Positions 38,786 to 48,492 are shown, counted from the first letter of the stretch. The stretch is 64,000 nt of DNA from Sabulibacter ruber (GCF_017355955.1 NZ_JAFFID010000001.1:930001-994000), one strand, 5' to 3'. Notes: generated by a model from the sequence alone, not told the origin. A program made the numbers and translations.

Positions 38786-39793
38786 ATGGAGCAAAAGACC
38801 AAGCCCCGTATAGGAATCACCATAGGAGACATTAGCGGCATAGGCCCGGAAGTAGTTCTGAAAACCTTCGCCGATCAACGGATTCTTCACTACTGCACGC
38901 CTGTGCTCTACGCCACCGCCTCAGTGGTGAACAGGTACCGCAAGCTGCTGTCTCTGGAGAATTTTAACTTTCACCTCATCCAGGGGTTTGACCAACTGCA
39001 CCCCAAAAAGGTAAATGTGCTTAACTGCCAGGAAGAAGAAATTGAGTTCACCCCCGGCACGCCTACTCCGGCTACCGGCTCACTGGCTCGTATGGCTTTG
39101 CTGCGGTCGGCGCAGGATCTGAAAGACGGACACATCCACGCCGTGGTGACCGCCCCCATTGACAAGGATAACACCCAGGGCGAAGGCTTCCAGTTCCCGG
39201 GCCACACTGAGTTCTACACCAAACACTTCAACGCCCCAGAGAGCCTCATGTTCCTGGTTTCAGAAGGACTGCGAGTAGCTACCGTGACCGGGCACATGCC
39301 GCTGAAGGAAGTGGCCAACGCTCTCACGCCGGAGTTGCTTATTCGTAAGCTCACCATCTTAGACAATTCGCTGCGCCAGGATTTTGGGATCCAGAAACCG
39401 AAGATCGCGGTGCTGGGCCTGAACCCGCACGCCGGCGAGAACGGCTTGCTGGGCACCGAGGAAGCCGAGATTGTGCAGCCCGTTATTGAGCAGATGAAAA
39501 GCAAAGGCAACCTGGTGTTCGGCCCTTTCCCTGCCGATGGTTTCTTCGGGACCCGCAGCTACAAGAAGTTCGATGCCACGCTGGCACTGTACCATGACCA
39601 GGGGCTGATTCCGTTCAAGACCATTGCGTTTGAGAACGGAGTCAACTTTACGGCCGGTTTGCCCATCGTGCGCACCTCCCCCGACCACGGCACTGCTTAT
39701 GACATTGCCGGCAAAAACATGGCTGATGAGACTTCGTTCCGGGAGGCGCTGTTCACCGCCATTGATATTCTGAGAGCACGGGCCGGCGTTTAA
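38786..39793 (+). CDS. pdxA: 4-hydroxythreonine-4-phosphate dehydrogenase
   Basis: A 335-residue NAD-dependent enzyme of pyridoxal-phosphate synthesis by the DXP-dependent route. RIGITIGDISGIGPEVVLKTF starts the fold; VVTAPIDKDN, FPGHTEFYTKHF, LGLNPHAGENGLLG, LALYHDQGLIPFKTIAFENGVNFTAGLPIVRTSPDHGTAYDIAG contain the metal-binding His residues. The start lies 3 bp after pepA, so the two are co-transcribed. The need for PLP agrees with the PLP enzyme at 28.1 kb only in a general sense. Confidence 0.95.
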   Translation: MEQKTKPRIGITIGDISGIGPEVVLKTFADQRILHYCTPVLYATASVVNRYRKLLSLENFNFHLIQGFDQLHPKKVNVLNCQEEEIEFTPGTPTPATGSLARMALLRSAQDLKDGHIHAVVTAPIDKDNTQGEGFQFPGHTEFYTKHFNAPESLMFLVSEGLRVATVTGHMPLKEVANALTPELLIRKLTILDNSLRQDFGIQKPKIAVLGLNPHAGENGLLGTEEAEIVQPVIEQMKSKGNLVFGPFPADGFFGTRSYKKFDATLALYHDQGLIPFKTIAFENGVNFTAGLPIVRTSPDHGTAYDIAGKNMADETSFREALFTAIDILRARAGV

Positions 39794-39807
39794 GGCTTCC
39801 TTTCTCA

Positions 39808-39870
39808 TTTTATACAAAAGCGTTTCGGGGCTATTTTCCAGAAAGTAGCCCCGAAACGCTTTTGTATAAA
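39808..39870. repeat. Dispersed palindrome family 1, longest copy at 39.8 kb
   Basis: A 30-bp stem around a 3-nt loop with a single G:T-type mismatch: TTTATACAAAAGCGTTTCGG then GGCTATTTTC on the left. It follows pdxA. The core reads CGTTTC/GAAACG where others have CGTTTT/AAAACG: a paired change. The rest of the 370-bp spacer up to yceD has only a degenerate relative at 40040-40074 and the yceD promoter. Confidence 0.9.
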
Positions 39871-40135
39871 TGGGTACTTCAAAGAAAACGTAACATATGA
39901 TTTCACCTGAAAGACATCTTTCCTGGTGCCTGCCGGATAAACTTCCGTACTTTTAACCACCAAAAACTTAAAACTTAATACAACCTTTCCCCTACCCTAC
40001 CAGATTTCACACGTATTCAACTGACAATGAACTACTCCTGTTTCGGGGCTGTTTCACGTAGGATAGGCCGAAAATCGGCTGAGTATTAACTAGTGCAAAA
40101 AAGGCATCTGTATTTTATAATTAAGATATTCTTGC

Positions 40136-40143
40136 TAATTTTG
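40136..40143 (+). promoter_or_regulatory. -7 element of the yceD-rpmF-plsX-fabH operon
   Basis: TAATTTTG, a complete match to TAnnTTTG, 24 bp before the GTG start. The -33 area holds a TTTT at 19 bp spacing. Confidence 0.6.
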
Positions 40144-40166
40144 CGACTTGCAAAAAAAGAGGCAAA

Positions 40167-40724
40167 GTGAAGGAGATCAAAAAATACGATATCAACCTCG
40201 TAAAGCTCGGCAACAAACGCCACGAGTACGAGTTTGAATTAGACGACCGCTTCTTCGAGTTGTTCAGCCAGCAGTTGATCCATGGCGGCAACCTAAAGGC
40301 AGAGGTGGTGCTACACAAATCGGAGCTTCTTTTGCAGTTCGATTTCCATATCACCGGAACGGTACGCCTGACCTGTGACCGCAGCTTAGAGGAATTTGAG
40401 CAGCCGTTGGAGATTGACGAAACACTGCACGTACGCTTTGGTCCGGAAGAACTGGAACTGGATGAGAACGTGCTGCAGATTTTACCGGATACGCAGTGTA
40501 TCAACCTGGCCCAGCACCTCTATGACTACATAGGGTTGGCGGTGCCCATGAAAAAGCTGCATCCCCGGTTTGTAGAGGAAGACCTAGCGCGGGAAGACGA
40601 TCCGGAGGCAGAAGGCCTGCTGATCTACTCCACCGGCCCTGCAGAAGATGACGAGGACGACGAGGATAACGACGATGACGGGCCAATTGACCCACGTTTC
40701 GCCGCCCTTAAAAAGTTAAAATAA
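40167..40724 (+). CDS. DUF177 (YceD-like) protein
   Basis: A 185-residue acidic protein. LIHGGNLKAEVVLHKSELLLQFDFHITGTVRLTCDRSLEEFEQP is the DUF177 core, and a poly-acidic EDDEDDEDNDDDGPIDPRFAALKKLK tail closes it. YceD homologues are nearly always encoded before rpmF and are implicated in 23S rRNA/ribosome maturation. The start is GTG at 40167; no closer ATG exists. It is first of the operon. Confidence 0.85.
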   Translation: MKEIKKYDINLVKLGNKRHEYEFELDDRFFELFSQQLIHGGNLKAEVVLHKSELLLQFDFHITGTVRLTCDRSLEEFEQPLEIDETLHVRFGPEELELDENVLQILPDTQCINLAQHLYDYIGLAVPMKKLHPRFVEEDLAREDDPEAEGLLIYSTGPAEDDEDDEDNDDDGPIDPRFAALKKLK

Positions 40725-40757
40725 GTTTCTAAACCAATTTTGTAATAATTACCCGAG

Positions 40758-40952
40758 ATGGCACATCCAAAGCGAAAAATCTCCAAAACCAGAAGAGATA
40801 AGAGAAGAACGCACGACAAATTGACTCCAAAGGCGATTTCTATCTGCCCTAACACCGGTGAAGTTCACCAATACCACAGAGCGTACGTGGTAGACGGCGA
40901 TTTGTATCACAACGGTAAAGTGGCAATCAAAAATTATACCTCTGTTGCCTAA
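40758..40952 (+). CDS. rpmF: 50S ribosomal protein L32
   Basis: A 64-residue basic protein. [27 protein letters not shown] is the typical Bacteroidota L32 N-terminus, and [10 protein letters not shown] the C-terminus. Only one Cys is present ([12 protein letters not shown]), so this is the form without a four-Cys zinc site. It sits between yceD and plsX in the conserved order. Confidence 0.95.
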   Translation: MAHPKRKISKTRRDKRRTHDKLTPKAISICPNTGEVHQYHRAYVVDGDLYHNGKVAIKNYTSVA

Positions 40953-40978
40953 TAAAGCTTGCCTTGACAGGCTTTATT
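40951..40978 (+). terminator. Possible attenuator hairpin between rpmF and plsX
   Basis: AATAAAGC / GCTTTATT stem with a 12-nt loop and TTTT, overlapping the rpmF stop. It could lower transcription into plsX. Confidence 0.45.
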
Positions 40979-41016
40979 TTAGTTACTTGTAGGATAATTT
41001 ACGAAATACGCTTTAC

Positions 41017-41964
41017 ATGAAAATAGCTCTGGATGCAATGGGTGGCGACTTCGCCCCCGAAGCAGTTGTAGAAGGCGCACTTTTGGCGGCTGAGACGTTG
41101 ACGGATGAAGTAGAGATTTTCCTGATTGGAGATGAAGACAGAGTCCATTCCCTCCTGCAGAAGCACGGCTACAAAGGATCCAGAGTAAAGGTTGTTCACG
41201 CATCCCAGGTTATTGGGATGGGTGAACACCCTACCAAAGCCCTCACCCAAAAACCTGATTCCAGCATTGCCGTGGGTTACGGCATGCTTGCCTCCAAGAA
41301 GGTAGACGCTTTCTGCAGCGCCGGTAACACCGGGGCCATGCTGGTAGGCGCGGTATTCAGCGTGAAACAGGTAGAGGGCATTCTGCGTCCGGCCCTGGCC
41401 AGCTTTATCCCCAAACTCTCCGGCGGACTGGGCGTGCTGTTAGACGTAGGCGCCATTGCCGACTGCAAACCCGAGATTCTGGAGCAGTTTGGTGAGATTG
41501 GCTCTATTTGCGCCCAGTACATTCTGGATATTGAGAACCCGCGCGTGGGACTCATGAACTTGGGCGAAGAGGAAGGCAAAGGAAACATGGTTACCCAGCC
41601 TGCCCACAAGCTCCTTAAAGAAAACACTTCTATCAACTTTATCGGGAACATTGAAGGACGGGACTTGTTCAACGACAAGGCTGATGTCATTGTGTGTGAT
41701 GGGTTCACCGGTAACGTAGTCCTGAAACTGGCGGAGTCTATCTATGACATCCTAAAGGAAAAAAACATTTCAGACCCATTCTTTGACCGCTTCAATTACG
41801 AGGCGGTTGGCGGAAGCCCCATCTTGGGGGTGAACGGGAATGCGGTCATCGGGCACGGCGTATCAAGCCCTACTGCCATCTGCAATATGCTGCACCTGGC
41901 CAACAAAATGGCAGAAGCGCATATTTCAGAGAAATTCAAACAATTCTTCAGCGTCTCTAACTAG
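41017..41964 (+). CDS. plsX: Phosphate acyltransferase PlsX
   Basis: A 315-residue enzyme that makes acyl-phosphate from acyl-ACP for phospholipid synthesis. [21 protein letters not shown] is the diagnostic start; [74 protein letters not shown] and [17 protein letters not shown] follow. Next to fabH, as in most bacteria. Confidence 0.96.
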   Translation: MKIALDAMGGDFAPEAVVEGALLAAETLTDEVEIFLIGDEDRVHSLLQKHGYKGSRVKVVHASQVIGMGEHPTKALTQKPDSSIAVGYGMLASKKVDAFCSAGNTGAMLVGAVFSVKQVEGILRPALASFIPKLSGGLGVLLDVGAIADCKPEILEQFGEIGSICAQYILDIENPRVGLMNLGEEEGKGNMVTQPAHKLLKENTSINFIGNIEGRDLFNDKADVIVCDGFTGNVVLKLAESIYDILKEKNISDPFFDRFNYEAVGGSPILGVNGNAVIGHGVSSPTAICNMLHLANKMAEAHISEKFKQFFSVSN

Positions 41965-41997
41965 GCGCTCCTACAACAGACAATCCTTCAGAACCAT

Positions 41998-42996
41998 ATG
42001 AGCAAAATTACCGCCGCGATCACCGGTGTGAGCGGATATGCCCCGGAGTATGTGTTAACCAACCAGGAGTTGGAAACCATGGTAGAAACCAACGATGAGT
42101 GGATCGTTAGCCGCACGGGTATCAAAGAAAGACGCATCCTGAAGGGTGAAGACCAGGGTACCTCTGCCATCGCTATCCCGGCGGTGCTGGACCTGCTCAA
42201 AAAAACCAACACCAAGCCAGAAGAAGTAGACCTGCTTATCTGCGCCACCACTACCCCAGACATGGTGTTCCCGGCCACGGCCAACATCATCTGCGCCGAG
42301 GTAGGTGCCGTAAATGCGTTTGGCTATGACCTGCAGGCTGCCTGCTCTGGTTTCCTGTTCGGGTTGGCTACCGGTTCGCAGTTCATTGAGACCGGCAAAT
42401 ACAAGAAAGTAATTGTGGTGGGCGCTGATAAAATGTCTGCCATTGTGGACTACACAGACCGGGCTACCTGCATCATCTTCGGGGATGGCGGTGGGGCCGT
42501 AATGCTGGAGCCGAACACAGAAGGCTTGGGTATCCAGGACAGCATCCTGAAATCTGACGGTTCCGGGGTTCCGTTCCTGCACATGAAAGCCGGTGGTAGC
42601 CGTAGACCGGCCACTGCTGAGACCGTGGCCAGACGCGAGCACTACGCGTTCCAGGAAGGTCAGCAGGTATTCAAATTCGCGGTGAAAGGTATGGCCGATG
42701 TGTCTGCCGAAGTGATGGAGAAAAACAACCTCACCGCCGATGACATTGCGTGGCTGGTACCACACCAGGCCAACAAACGCATCATTGACGCTACCGCTAA
42801 CCGCATGGGCGTGGGCCCAGACAAGGTGATGCTGAACATCCAAAAATATGGCAATACCACCAGCGGCACCATTCCGCTGTGTCTGTGGGAGTACGAGCCC
42901 CAGCTCAAAAAAGGCGATAACCTCATTTTAGCCGCATTTGGAGGTGGTTTTACGTGGGGCGCTATCTACCTGAAGTGGGCGTATGACCCCAAGTAA
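41998..42996 (+). CDS. fabH: Beta-ketoacyl-ACP synthase III
   Basis: A 332-residue condensing enzyme that starts fatty-acid synthesis from acyl-CoA and malonyl-ACP. The catalytic triad is visible: C116 in [13 protein letters not shown]256 in [11 protein letters not shown] and N286 in [27 protein letters not shown] and [10 protein letters not shown] are additional blocks. It lies 33 bp after plsX. Iso-branched primers, common in Cytophagales, are likely substrates, but this is not visible in the sequence. Confidence 0.95.
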   Translation: MSKITAAITGVSGYAPEYVLTNQELETMVETNDEWIVSRTGIKERRILKGEDQGTSAIAIPAVLDLLKKTNTKPEEVDLLICATTTPDMVFPATANIICAEVGAVNAFGYDLQAACSGFLFGLATGSQFIETGKYKKVIVVGADKMSAIVDYTDRATCIIFGDGGGAVMLEPNTEGLGIQDSILKSDGSGVPFLHMKAGGSRRPATAETVARREHYAFQEGQQVFKFAVKGMADVSAEVMEKNNLTADDIAWLVPHQANKRIIDATANRMGVGPDKVMLNIQKYGNTTSGTIPLCLWEYEPQLKKGDNLILAAFGGGFTWGAIYLKWAYDPK

Positions 42997-43032
42997 TCGC
43001 CTTGTTTTTAAGGTACTTTTCTAAAATAGATC

Positions 43033-43064
43033 AAAAAATTCGGCTATCTTTGGCCGAATTTTTT
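43033..43064 (+). terminator. Terminator after fabH
   Basis: AAAAAATTCGGC / GCCGAATTTTTT with an 8-nt loop and T run. A TAnnTTTG promoter element lies in its loop. Confidence 0.75.
43045..43052 (+). promoter_or_regulatory. efp: -7 element of the efp promoter, inside the terminator loop
   Basis: TATCTTTG is a complete TAnnTTTG match; transcription would start about 60 bp before the efp ATG. The -33 TTTT lies at 24 bp, longer than ideal. Confidence 0.45.
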
Positions 43065-43119
43065 TATGTCCAAAACGGGGAATTCCCCCCAGACATCTTA
43101 AACCGAAACACACTACACT

Positions 43120-43683
43120 ATGGCAACTACCGCTGATTTCCGCAACGGGCTTTGCATTGAATTCAACGGCGACCTTTGGATCATCACCGAGTTTCAGCAC
43201 GTGAAACCCGGCAAAGGTCCAGCCTTCGTTCGCACTAAACTGAAAAACATTAAAACCGGTAAAGTGGTGGACAACACCTTCACCGCCGGCGTGAAAGTGA
43301 CCACGGCCCGCGTAGAGCAGCGTCCGCACCAGTTCATCTACAAAGACGATTACGGCTATAACTTCATGGACCTGGAGTCTTTTGAGCAGGTGACCCTGGA
43401 TGAGAAAATGGTGCCGTTCGCTGACCTCATGAAAGAAGGTCAGGAAGTGACCATCCTTTTCCACGCCGAGACAGAAACCCCGCTTACCGCCGAACTTCCT
43501 ACGTATGTAGAGCTCATGATTACGTATACTGAGCCGGGCATCAAAGGAGATACCGCCACCAACACATTAAAACCTGCCATTGTAGAGACCGGCGCCACCA
43601 TTTCTGTGCCGTTGTTCATTGGTCAGGACGAAAAAATTAAGGTAGATACGCGTACCTATACCTACGCCGAACGAGTAAAATAG
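43120..43683 (+). CDS. efp: Translation elongation factor P
   Basis: A 187-residue three-domain factor that helps ribosomes through polyproline stretches. The KOW-like domain 1 carries the tip loop VKPGKGPAF with Lys32, the residue modified in lysine-type EF-P. The OB domains end with [24 protein letters not shown]. The proline-rich linkers of accB and the E2 subunit are potential clients. No epmA/epmB modification genes are in the window. It lies 4 bp before accB. Confidence 0.95.
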   Translation: MATTADFRNGLCIEFNGDLWIITEFQHVKPGKGPAFVRTKLKNIKTGKVVDNTFTAGVKVTTARVEQRPHQFIYKDDYGYNFMDLESFEQVTLDEKMVPFADLMKEGQEVTILFHAETETPLTAELPTYVELMITYTEPGIKGDTATNTLKPAIVETGATISVPLFIGQDEKIKVDTRTYTYAERVK

Positions 43684-43687
43684 AACT

Positions 43688-44182
43688 ATGAAAGCAAAGG
43701 AAATCCAAGAACTGATTGATTTCATCGCGAAATCAGGCCTGAATAAAGTTGACATTGAGACAGAAGAGTTCAAAATCTCAGTGGAGCGCGAGGCAAGCCA
43801 GAAAGTGAAATTTGTGTCAGGCGCTGCCCCGGCAGCTGCTTCGGCCCCTGCCCCACAAATCTCTGCTCCTGCTCCGCTTCCGGCCGCGGCCCCTGCCGCT
43901 CCCGCTGCTCCTGCTCAACCTGCCGCTGAAGACACCAGCAAATACATCACCATCAAAGCGCCTATGATTGGTACGCTGTACCGCTCCTCTAACCCAGAGT
44001 CTCCGGCGTTTGTGAACGTAGGCGATGAGGTGAAAAAAGGCCAGGTGATCTGTATCATCGAGGCCATGAAACTCTTCAACGAGATTGAGTCTGAGGTATC
44101 TGGCCGTATTGTGAAAGTGTTGGTAGAAAACGCTTCACCGGTTGAGTATGACCAACCCCTGTTCTTGGTAGACCCGAGCTAA
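43688..44182 (+). CDS. accB: Acetyl-CoA carboxylase biotin carboxyl carrier protein
   Basis: A 164-residue BCCP. An N-terminal helical region ([20 protein letters not shown]) is joined by a long Ala/Pro linker (about 45-80) to the biotinyl domain; the biotin-bearing Lys is K128 in [14 protein letters not shown], and the domain-specific thumb [16 protein letters not shown] is present. It follows efp by 4 bp and precedes accC after a 270-bp AT-rich spacer. Confidence 0.95.
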   Translation: MKAKEIQELIDFIAKSGLNKVDIETEEFKISVEREASQKVKFVSGAAPAAASAPAPQISAPAPLPAAAPAAPAAPAQPAAEDTSKYITIKAPMIGTLYRSSNPESPAFVNVGDEVKKGQVICIIEAMKLFNEIESEVSGRIVKVLVENASPVEYDQPLFLVDPS

Positions 44183-44452
44183 TTAATTATGAATTAAAAA
44201 TGAAGAATTATGAATGAGCTATTCGTTCATAATTCTTTGGTTTTAAAGAACCTGTTTGGCTTCGGCCTTCATCCAGCCCATTAGTTTTTCAAATGACATT
44301 ATCCGATTTAGACCTACTTTTTTAAAAACAGGCCAGAATCGGATAATCAGAAATTGGACTCAGCCTCATTAGGTTGCTGAGGAATGAGGGCGAACAGGGT
44401 GCAGGTTCTTCAATTTTTAATTCTTAATTTCTAATTCTTAATTGAAAGAACT
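44183..44452. repeat. AT-rich repeat spacer between accB and accC
   Basis: The flanks carry runs of the AATTAAAAAT/AATTCTTAATT type (44186-44215 and 44411-44445), partly inverted to each other, and a GAATTATGAATG/ATTCATAATTC-like hairpin. Between them at 44298-44347 is a family 1 palindrome (outer ATTATCCGATT/AATCGGATAAT). The layout suggests insertion of a small element between two genes that are normally adjacent. Confidence 0.55.
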
Positions 44453-45796
44453 GTGTTCAAAAAAATACTAATTGCCAACCGTGGCGAGATTGCGCTAAGG
44501 GTAATCCGGACGTGTAAAGAGATGGGGATTAAAACGGTAGCTGTGTATTCTACCGCAGACAAGGAAAGCCTGCACGTGCGCTTCGCAGATGAGGCGGTGT
44601 GTATTGGTCCCGCTCCCAGCGCCCAGTCTTACCTGAACATCCCTAACCTGATTGCCGCCGCGGAAATCACCAACGCCGATGCCATTCACCCGGGCTACGG
44701 CTTCCTTTCTGAAAATGCCGAGTTTTCCAGAATCTGTGCCGAAAACGGCATCAAGTTCATCGGGGCTACCCCAGAGATGATTAACTCCATGGGCGATAAG
44801 TCATCGGCCAAGGATACCATGAAAAAAGCGGGCGTGCCTACCATTCCTGGCTCTGACGGTCTGTTGACTTCTGCCGAGCAAGGCAAGAAACTGGCTGCTA
44901 AAATCAAATATCCGGTAATTATAAAAGCCACGGCCGGTGGTGGTGGACGCGGGATGCGGATCATCAAATCTGCCGAGGAGTTTGACAAAGCCTGGAACGA
45001 TGCCCGTCAGGAAGCCAAAGCCGCTTTCGGGAACGATGGCATGTACCTGGAGAAGTTCGTGGAAGAGCCTCGCCACATTGAGATCCAGATTGTGGGCGAC
45101 CAGTACGGAAAAGTATGTCACCTTTCTGAGCGCGACTGCTCTATTCAGCGCCGTCACCAGAAACTGATTGAGGAAACGCCGTCGCCGTTCATTGACCAGG
45201 ACCTGCGCGAGCGCATGGGTCAGGCTGCTATTGCCGGTGCCGCCGCTATCAATTACGAGGGCGTGGGTACCATTGAGTTCCTGGTAGACAAGCACAAAGA
45301 GTTCTACTTCATGGAGATGAACACCCGTATTCAGGTGGAGCACCCCATCACGGAGGAAGTAGTGAACTATGACCTGATTAAAGAGCAGATCAAAGTAGCG
45401 GCTGGCGTTCCTATCTCGGGTAAAAACTACTATCCGCAGATGCACGCCATTGAGTGCCGTATCAATGCCGAGGATCCTAAGGCCGGTTTCCGTCCGAGCC
45501 CAGGCAAGATCAACGTACTGCACATTCCGGGCGGCCACGGAGTACGCGTAGACACGCACGTGTATGCGGGTTACACCATCCCGGCCAACTATGACTCCAT
45601 GATCGCGAAGCTGATTGTGAGCGCCCAAACCCGCGAGGAAGCCATCGTGAAAATGAAACGTGCTTTGAGCGAGTTCGTGATTGAAGGCGTGAAAACCACC
45701 ATTCCGTTCCACCTGGCCATGATGGACGATGAAGGCTTTAAATCTGGAAACTTCACCACCAGCTACCTGGACAGCTACGACTTCACACAAGTTTAA
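44453..45796 (+). CDS. accC: Acetyl-CoA carboxylase biotin carboxylase subunit
   Basis: A 447-residue ATP-grasp enzyme that carboxylates the biotin of AccB. The GTG start at 44453 gives the canonical [37 protein letters not shown] is the glycine-rich loop, [30 protein letters not shown] and [16 protein letters not shown] the catalytic region; [12 protein letters not shown] opens the C-terminal domain. The length is standard. A terminator follows. Confidence 0.96.
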   Translation: MFKKILIANRGEIALRVIRTCKEMGIKTVAVYSTADKESLHVRFADEAVCIGPAPSAQSYLNIPNLIAAAEITNADAIHPGYGFLSENAEFSRICAENGIKFIGATPEMINSMGDKSSAKDTMKKAGVPTIPGSDGLLTSAEQGKKLAAKIKYPVIIKATAGGGGRGMRIIKSAEEFDKAWNDARQEAKAAFGNDGMYLEKFVEEPRHIEIQIVGDQYGKVCHLSERDCSIQRRHQKLIEETPSPFIDQDLRERMGQAAIAGAAAINYEGVGTIEFLVDKHKEFYFMEMNTRIQVEHPITEEVVNYDLIKEQIKVAAGVPISGKNYYPQMHAIECRINAEDPKAGFRPSPGKINVLHIPGGHGVRVDTHVYAGYTIPANYDSMIAKLIVSAQTREEAIVKMKRALSEFVIEGVKTTIPFHLAMMDDEGFKSGNFTTSYLDSYDFTQV

Positions 45797-45816
45797 ACTT
45801 GCACCAAATACTACAG

Positions 45817-45844
45817 AAAAAGCAGCCTTTAAGGCTGCTTTTTT
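45817..45844 (+). terminator. Terminator after accC
   Basis: AAAAAGCAGCC / GGCTGCTTTTT perfect 11-bp stem with a 5-nt loop and T tail. Confidence 0.88.
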
Positions 45845-45913
45845 CATTTTACAGATAGGGGTAAAACCCGCTTCCGCTGTTTACATGATACCCTACATGA
45901 ATTATCTGTTTAC

Positions 45914-46861
45914 ATGAAAACCTTTTGCTTCTGGCTTTCTCTTGCCTTTGTTGTTTTTGCTGCTCCTAGTTGCACCTCCATTCTGTATTTAGACCGGGAA
46001 CAGCCCGCCCTGGTACAACTGCCGGATTCAACACTATCCCTGCTGCTGGTGCAGCGCTACGATGCTTCTTTGCTCCCTTACAAAAAGGACCGCAAAATTG
46101 AGGTGTACCGAGATGGGGCAAGACAAGCAATTGAAACAGTTCAGCATGAACTTTCGCTTGATTCAGGTTTCCAGGTGACGTTAGCCGATAGCAGCCTTTT
46201 CCTGAAAAAATCAACCGAGGAACGTTTGCTCAATCAACAGAAAGTTCAGCAACTCTGCCATGAGTACAACACCTCCCTCCTGCTGGTGCTTGATACCTTG
46301 GATGCTTATATGGAGCAGACTACGGTCACGCGGGATAAAGATGAAAAAGGGAATGTCTCTAAAACTGCCGAGTATTCTTTGGTAGTAACTGCTAAATGGA
46401 AATTGTTCAATCAGGAGGGGAAGTTATTGGATGAGGCATTTCTGACCCAAAGCGAGCCTTATAGCAGCCGGGCAGTGATCAGCGGACTCCTTGCCTTAGG
46501 ACCGGCCATGGCCAACGCCGGGGAAGCGGTTAACCGGAATGCTGCGAGCTTGGGAAGGCAATATGCCCAACGGTTCTACCCTACCAGACTCACCTTCGCC
46601 AAGGAATATTACCACCAGAAAGAACTGGCGCAGGCCGCCGAAATGATCAGGCTGTCTGAGTGGGAAAAGGCCTCGGAACTGCTGGTGCCCCTTGCTTCAG
46701 GAAAGGCCTCGGCCGTTACAGGCAAAGCCGCTTATAATCTGGCCGTCATCAATGAAATCCAGGGCAACCTGCCCGAAGCCAAACGGTGGGCAGACGTTGC
46801 CCGAAAAGCCGGTCTGAAAAGAGCCCGTTACCTCTTATCTGATCTCAATACGCAGAGATAA
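45914..46861 (+). CDS. DUF6340-like lipoprotein with C-terminal TPR-like region
   Basis: A 315-residue protein with a signal sequence ending in a lipobox-like APSC (Cys20). Middle segments include QQLCHEYNTSLLLVLDTLDAY and EYSLVVTAKWKLFNQEGKLLDE. The last 90 residues (EMIRLSEWEKASELLVPLA, GKAAYNLAVINEIQGNLPEAKRWADVARK) have tetratricopeptide character. This matches the DUF6340 family as I remember it; the role is unknown. Followed by a family 1 palindrome. Confidence 0.7.
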   Translation: MKTFCFWLSLAFVVFAAPSCTSILYLDREQPALVQLPDSTLSLLLVQRYDASLLPYKKDRKIEVYRDGARQAIETVQHELSLDSGFQVTLADSSLFLKKSTEERLLNQQKVQQLCHEYNTSLLLVLDTLDAYMEQTTVTRDKDEKGNVSKTAEYSLVVTAKWKLFNQEGKLLDEAFLTQSEPYSSRAVISGLLALGPAMANAGEAVNRNAASLGRQYAQRFYPTRLTFAKEYYHQKELAQAAEMIRLSEWEKASELLVPLASGKASAVTGKAAYNLAVINEIQGNLPEAKRWADVARKAGLKRARYLLSDLNTQR

Positions 46862-46866
46862 AGCAA

Positions 46867-46916
46867 AACTCCCGTTTTAAACCTGATTCAGAGAAAACAG
46901 GCTTAAAACGGGAGTT
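46867..46916. repeat. Dispersed palindrome family 1, copy at 46.9 kb
   Basis: AACTCCCGTTTT-AAACCTG-ATTC, AGA, GAAAA-CAGGCTT-AAAACGGGAGTT. Twelve outer pairs are perfect. It lies between two convergent genes and probably ends both. Confidence 0.8.
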
Positions 46917-46937
46917 AAAATTTCAAAGCAACCAATC

Positions 46938-47513
46938 TTACTTAGCCAACGCTTCTTTGGCCACTAGTTCATCTAGTTCATTGAACCATTCCTCGCCGTA
47001 TTTCCGGATTAAAGGCTCGCGCAGGAACTTGTACACCGGCACCCCCAATTCCAGCCCGAAGGAACAGGCGGGGTTACAGATTTCCCAACGGTCGTAGTTC
47101 AGGGCTTCAAATCCATCGTACTTCGTGATGCGGATGGGGTACAGATGGCAGGAAATGGGTTTTTTCCAGGAGATCTTTCCGTCCAGGTACGCTTGTTCAA
47201 TGGCGCACTTGAGCGTGAGGTTATCGTCATAGATGGCGTAGGCGCACTCGCGGTTCCCGATGGTGGGGGTACTATAGTCGCCTTCAAAGTCTTCCACAAA
47301 CAGTCCCTGCTCGGCCACGGCGTTGATGCCTTCCTGGGACATGTAGGGCTTTACGTGTTCGTAGGCCTCGGCTAAGACAGGCAGTTCGTCTTTCTCCAGG
47401 GGGGCGCCCAGGTCGCCTTCCACGCAGCAGGCGCCTTTGCACTTCTCCAGGTTACAGACAAAGAACTTGTCTTTGAGATCGTCAGACAGAACGGTATTTT
47501 GTAATACAATCAT
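46938..47513 (-). CDS. DUF3109 family protein (Cys-rich, metal-binding type)
   Basis: A 191-residue cytosolic protein with the cysteine set [13 protein letters not shown] near the N-terminus, [29 protein letters not shown] in the middle, and SCHLYPIRI plus [10 protein letters not shown]. This is the DUF3109 family, related to YkgJ-type proteins that coordinate zinc or iron. The function is unknown. It has the second-best promoter in the window and is monocistronic. Confidence 0.88.
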   Translation of the reverse strand: MIVLQNTVLSDDLKDKFFVCNLEKCKGACCVEGDLGAPLEKDELPVLAEAYEHVKPYMSQEGINAVAEQGLFVEDFEGDYSTPTIGNRECAYAIYDDNLTLKCAIEQAYLDGKISWKKPISCHLYPIRITKYDGFEALNYDRWEICNPACSFGLELGVPVYKFLREPLIRKYGEEWFNELDELVAKEALAK

Positions 47514-47537
47514 GAGCTATTTCTTACAGCAGAAAGA

Positions 47538-47569
47538 CAAAAGTACCGCTATTTAAGTTCGGCCGCAAA
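47538..47569 (-). promoter_or_regulatory. Consensus Bacteroidota promoter of the DUF3109 gene
   Basis: On the minus strand TTTG (47569-47566), exactly 20 bp, then TACTTTTG (47545-47538). The start codon is 24 bp further on. Full match to -33/-7 consensus. Confidence 0.78.
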
Positions 47570-47598
47570 GGGTTGGCTACTGCTGTAAAAACAAAAGC

Positions 47599-47642
47599 AG
47601 TCGTTTTGGGGCTGCTTTCCTAAAACAAGGCTTAAAACGGCT
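47599..47642. repeat. Dispersed palindrome family 1, copy at 47.6 kb
   Basis: AGTCGTTTT-GGGGCTG-CTTTCC then TAAAACA-AGGCTT-AAAACGGCT. It touches the stop codon of the STAS-like gene; arms imperfectly paired. Confidence 0.6.
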
Positions 47643-48039
47643 AGTCTTCCATGACCCAGGCGAACGCGTCTGCTTCGTTGTCAAAAAAGTGGGTGTCAAA
47701 CTTGATCAGACCACTTCCTTTCATGACCATGTTTTCAACGGCCATCTTGTTGAAGATATCCGTGGCCACAATCACCGCCATTTTTCTTAGGCCGCTTTCC
47801 TGGGAAAATCGGGGCGCCCACTCTTTGGCGGTCCATTCCTGATCAGCGGGCCGAATGGCGCGGGCATTGGTATTATCGCCAATCCAGCGGGTTACGGTAT
47901 GTTCTTTGGCCAACTGAAGATAGATCCCCAATATCTCGCGGTACTCCTGGGAGCCGGCAAACCCATACCATTTCGTCCTGACCAGCTGCAGGTCTTCCTC
48001 ATAGGTGATGGTGATAATATCGCTTTTATAATATTCCAT
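47641..48039 (-). CDS. Small STAS/SpoIIAA-like protein
   Basis: A 132-residue soluble protein: YYKSDIITITYEEDLQLVRTKWYGFAGSQEYREILGIYLQLAKEH, then WIGDNTNARAIRPADQEWTAKEWAPRF and a final FFDNEADAFAWVMED. The alternating pattern and the last helix (NEADAFAWV) resemble the SpoIIAA/STAS-like fold common in Bacteroidota, often with signalling genes. There is no conserved phospho-Ser that I can point to. Function unknown. Confidence 0.65.
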   Translation of the reverse strand: MEYYKSDIITITYEEDLQLVRTKWYGFAGSQEYREILGIYLQLAKEHTVTRWIGDNTNARAIRPADQEWTAKEWAPRFSQESGLRKMAVIVATDIFNKMAVENMVMKGSGLIKFDTHFFDNEADAFAWVMED

Positions 48040-48492
48040 TTTCGCTCCTTCAATCGGCCATTACCTTTAACCACACCTAGTAGCTTTAAGACTCCTCCTA
48101 ACAACAGCATCGCTTTACCTAATTTAAAAATCGGCTGAACGCTTTCATATTCTGGAGGTCCTGCACTTCGGTAATAGTCCAGTTACAAGATTGTAACTAC
48201 AAATTTACACCTGATTTGTTTAAAAATTTACTTTATCTAAGAGCAAATTCATTTTGGGCACCTCCAAGGTGGTTTGTCTTATTGTCATCTCTCTTAAGCT
48301 GTCTCTGAGAATTGCTCAGACTTTATTCATTTTTTAACAGCATAGGCCTTCCTTGGAGGAACAGAAGTGCATTAGAAAGTTGATTACGGATGTACCTCTT
48401 TCAGTACTATCCTTTGAAAAAACTGCATCAAGAGTGAATAAATTATAATATCTTGAGCAGAATATATAGACTACACCAACTAAGCCTGTACC
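48040..48492. other. 453-bp spacer without genes
   Basis: AT-rich divergent spacer between the STAS-like gene and the outer-membrane locus. No coding frame, tRNA or long repeat is visible; only a short GTTACAAGATTGTAAC palindrome at 48182-48197 and a TATCTTGA -7-like element close to 48450 that may drive the downstream locus. Confidence 0.5.

Noticed and set aside
44801..45847. A 348-codon open frame opposite accC
   Set aside because: accC is a clear conserved gene on the plus strand; the antisense frame is a shadow.
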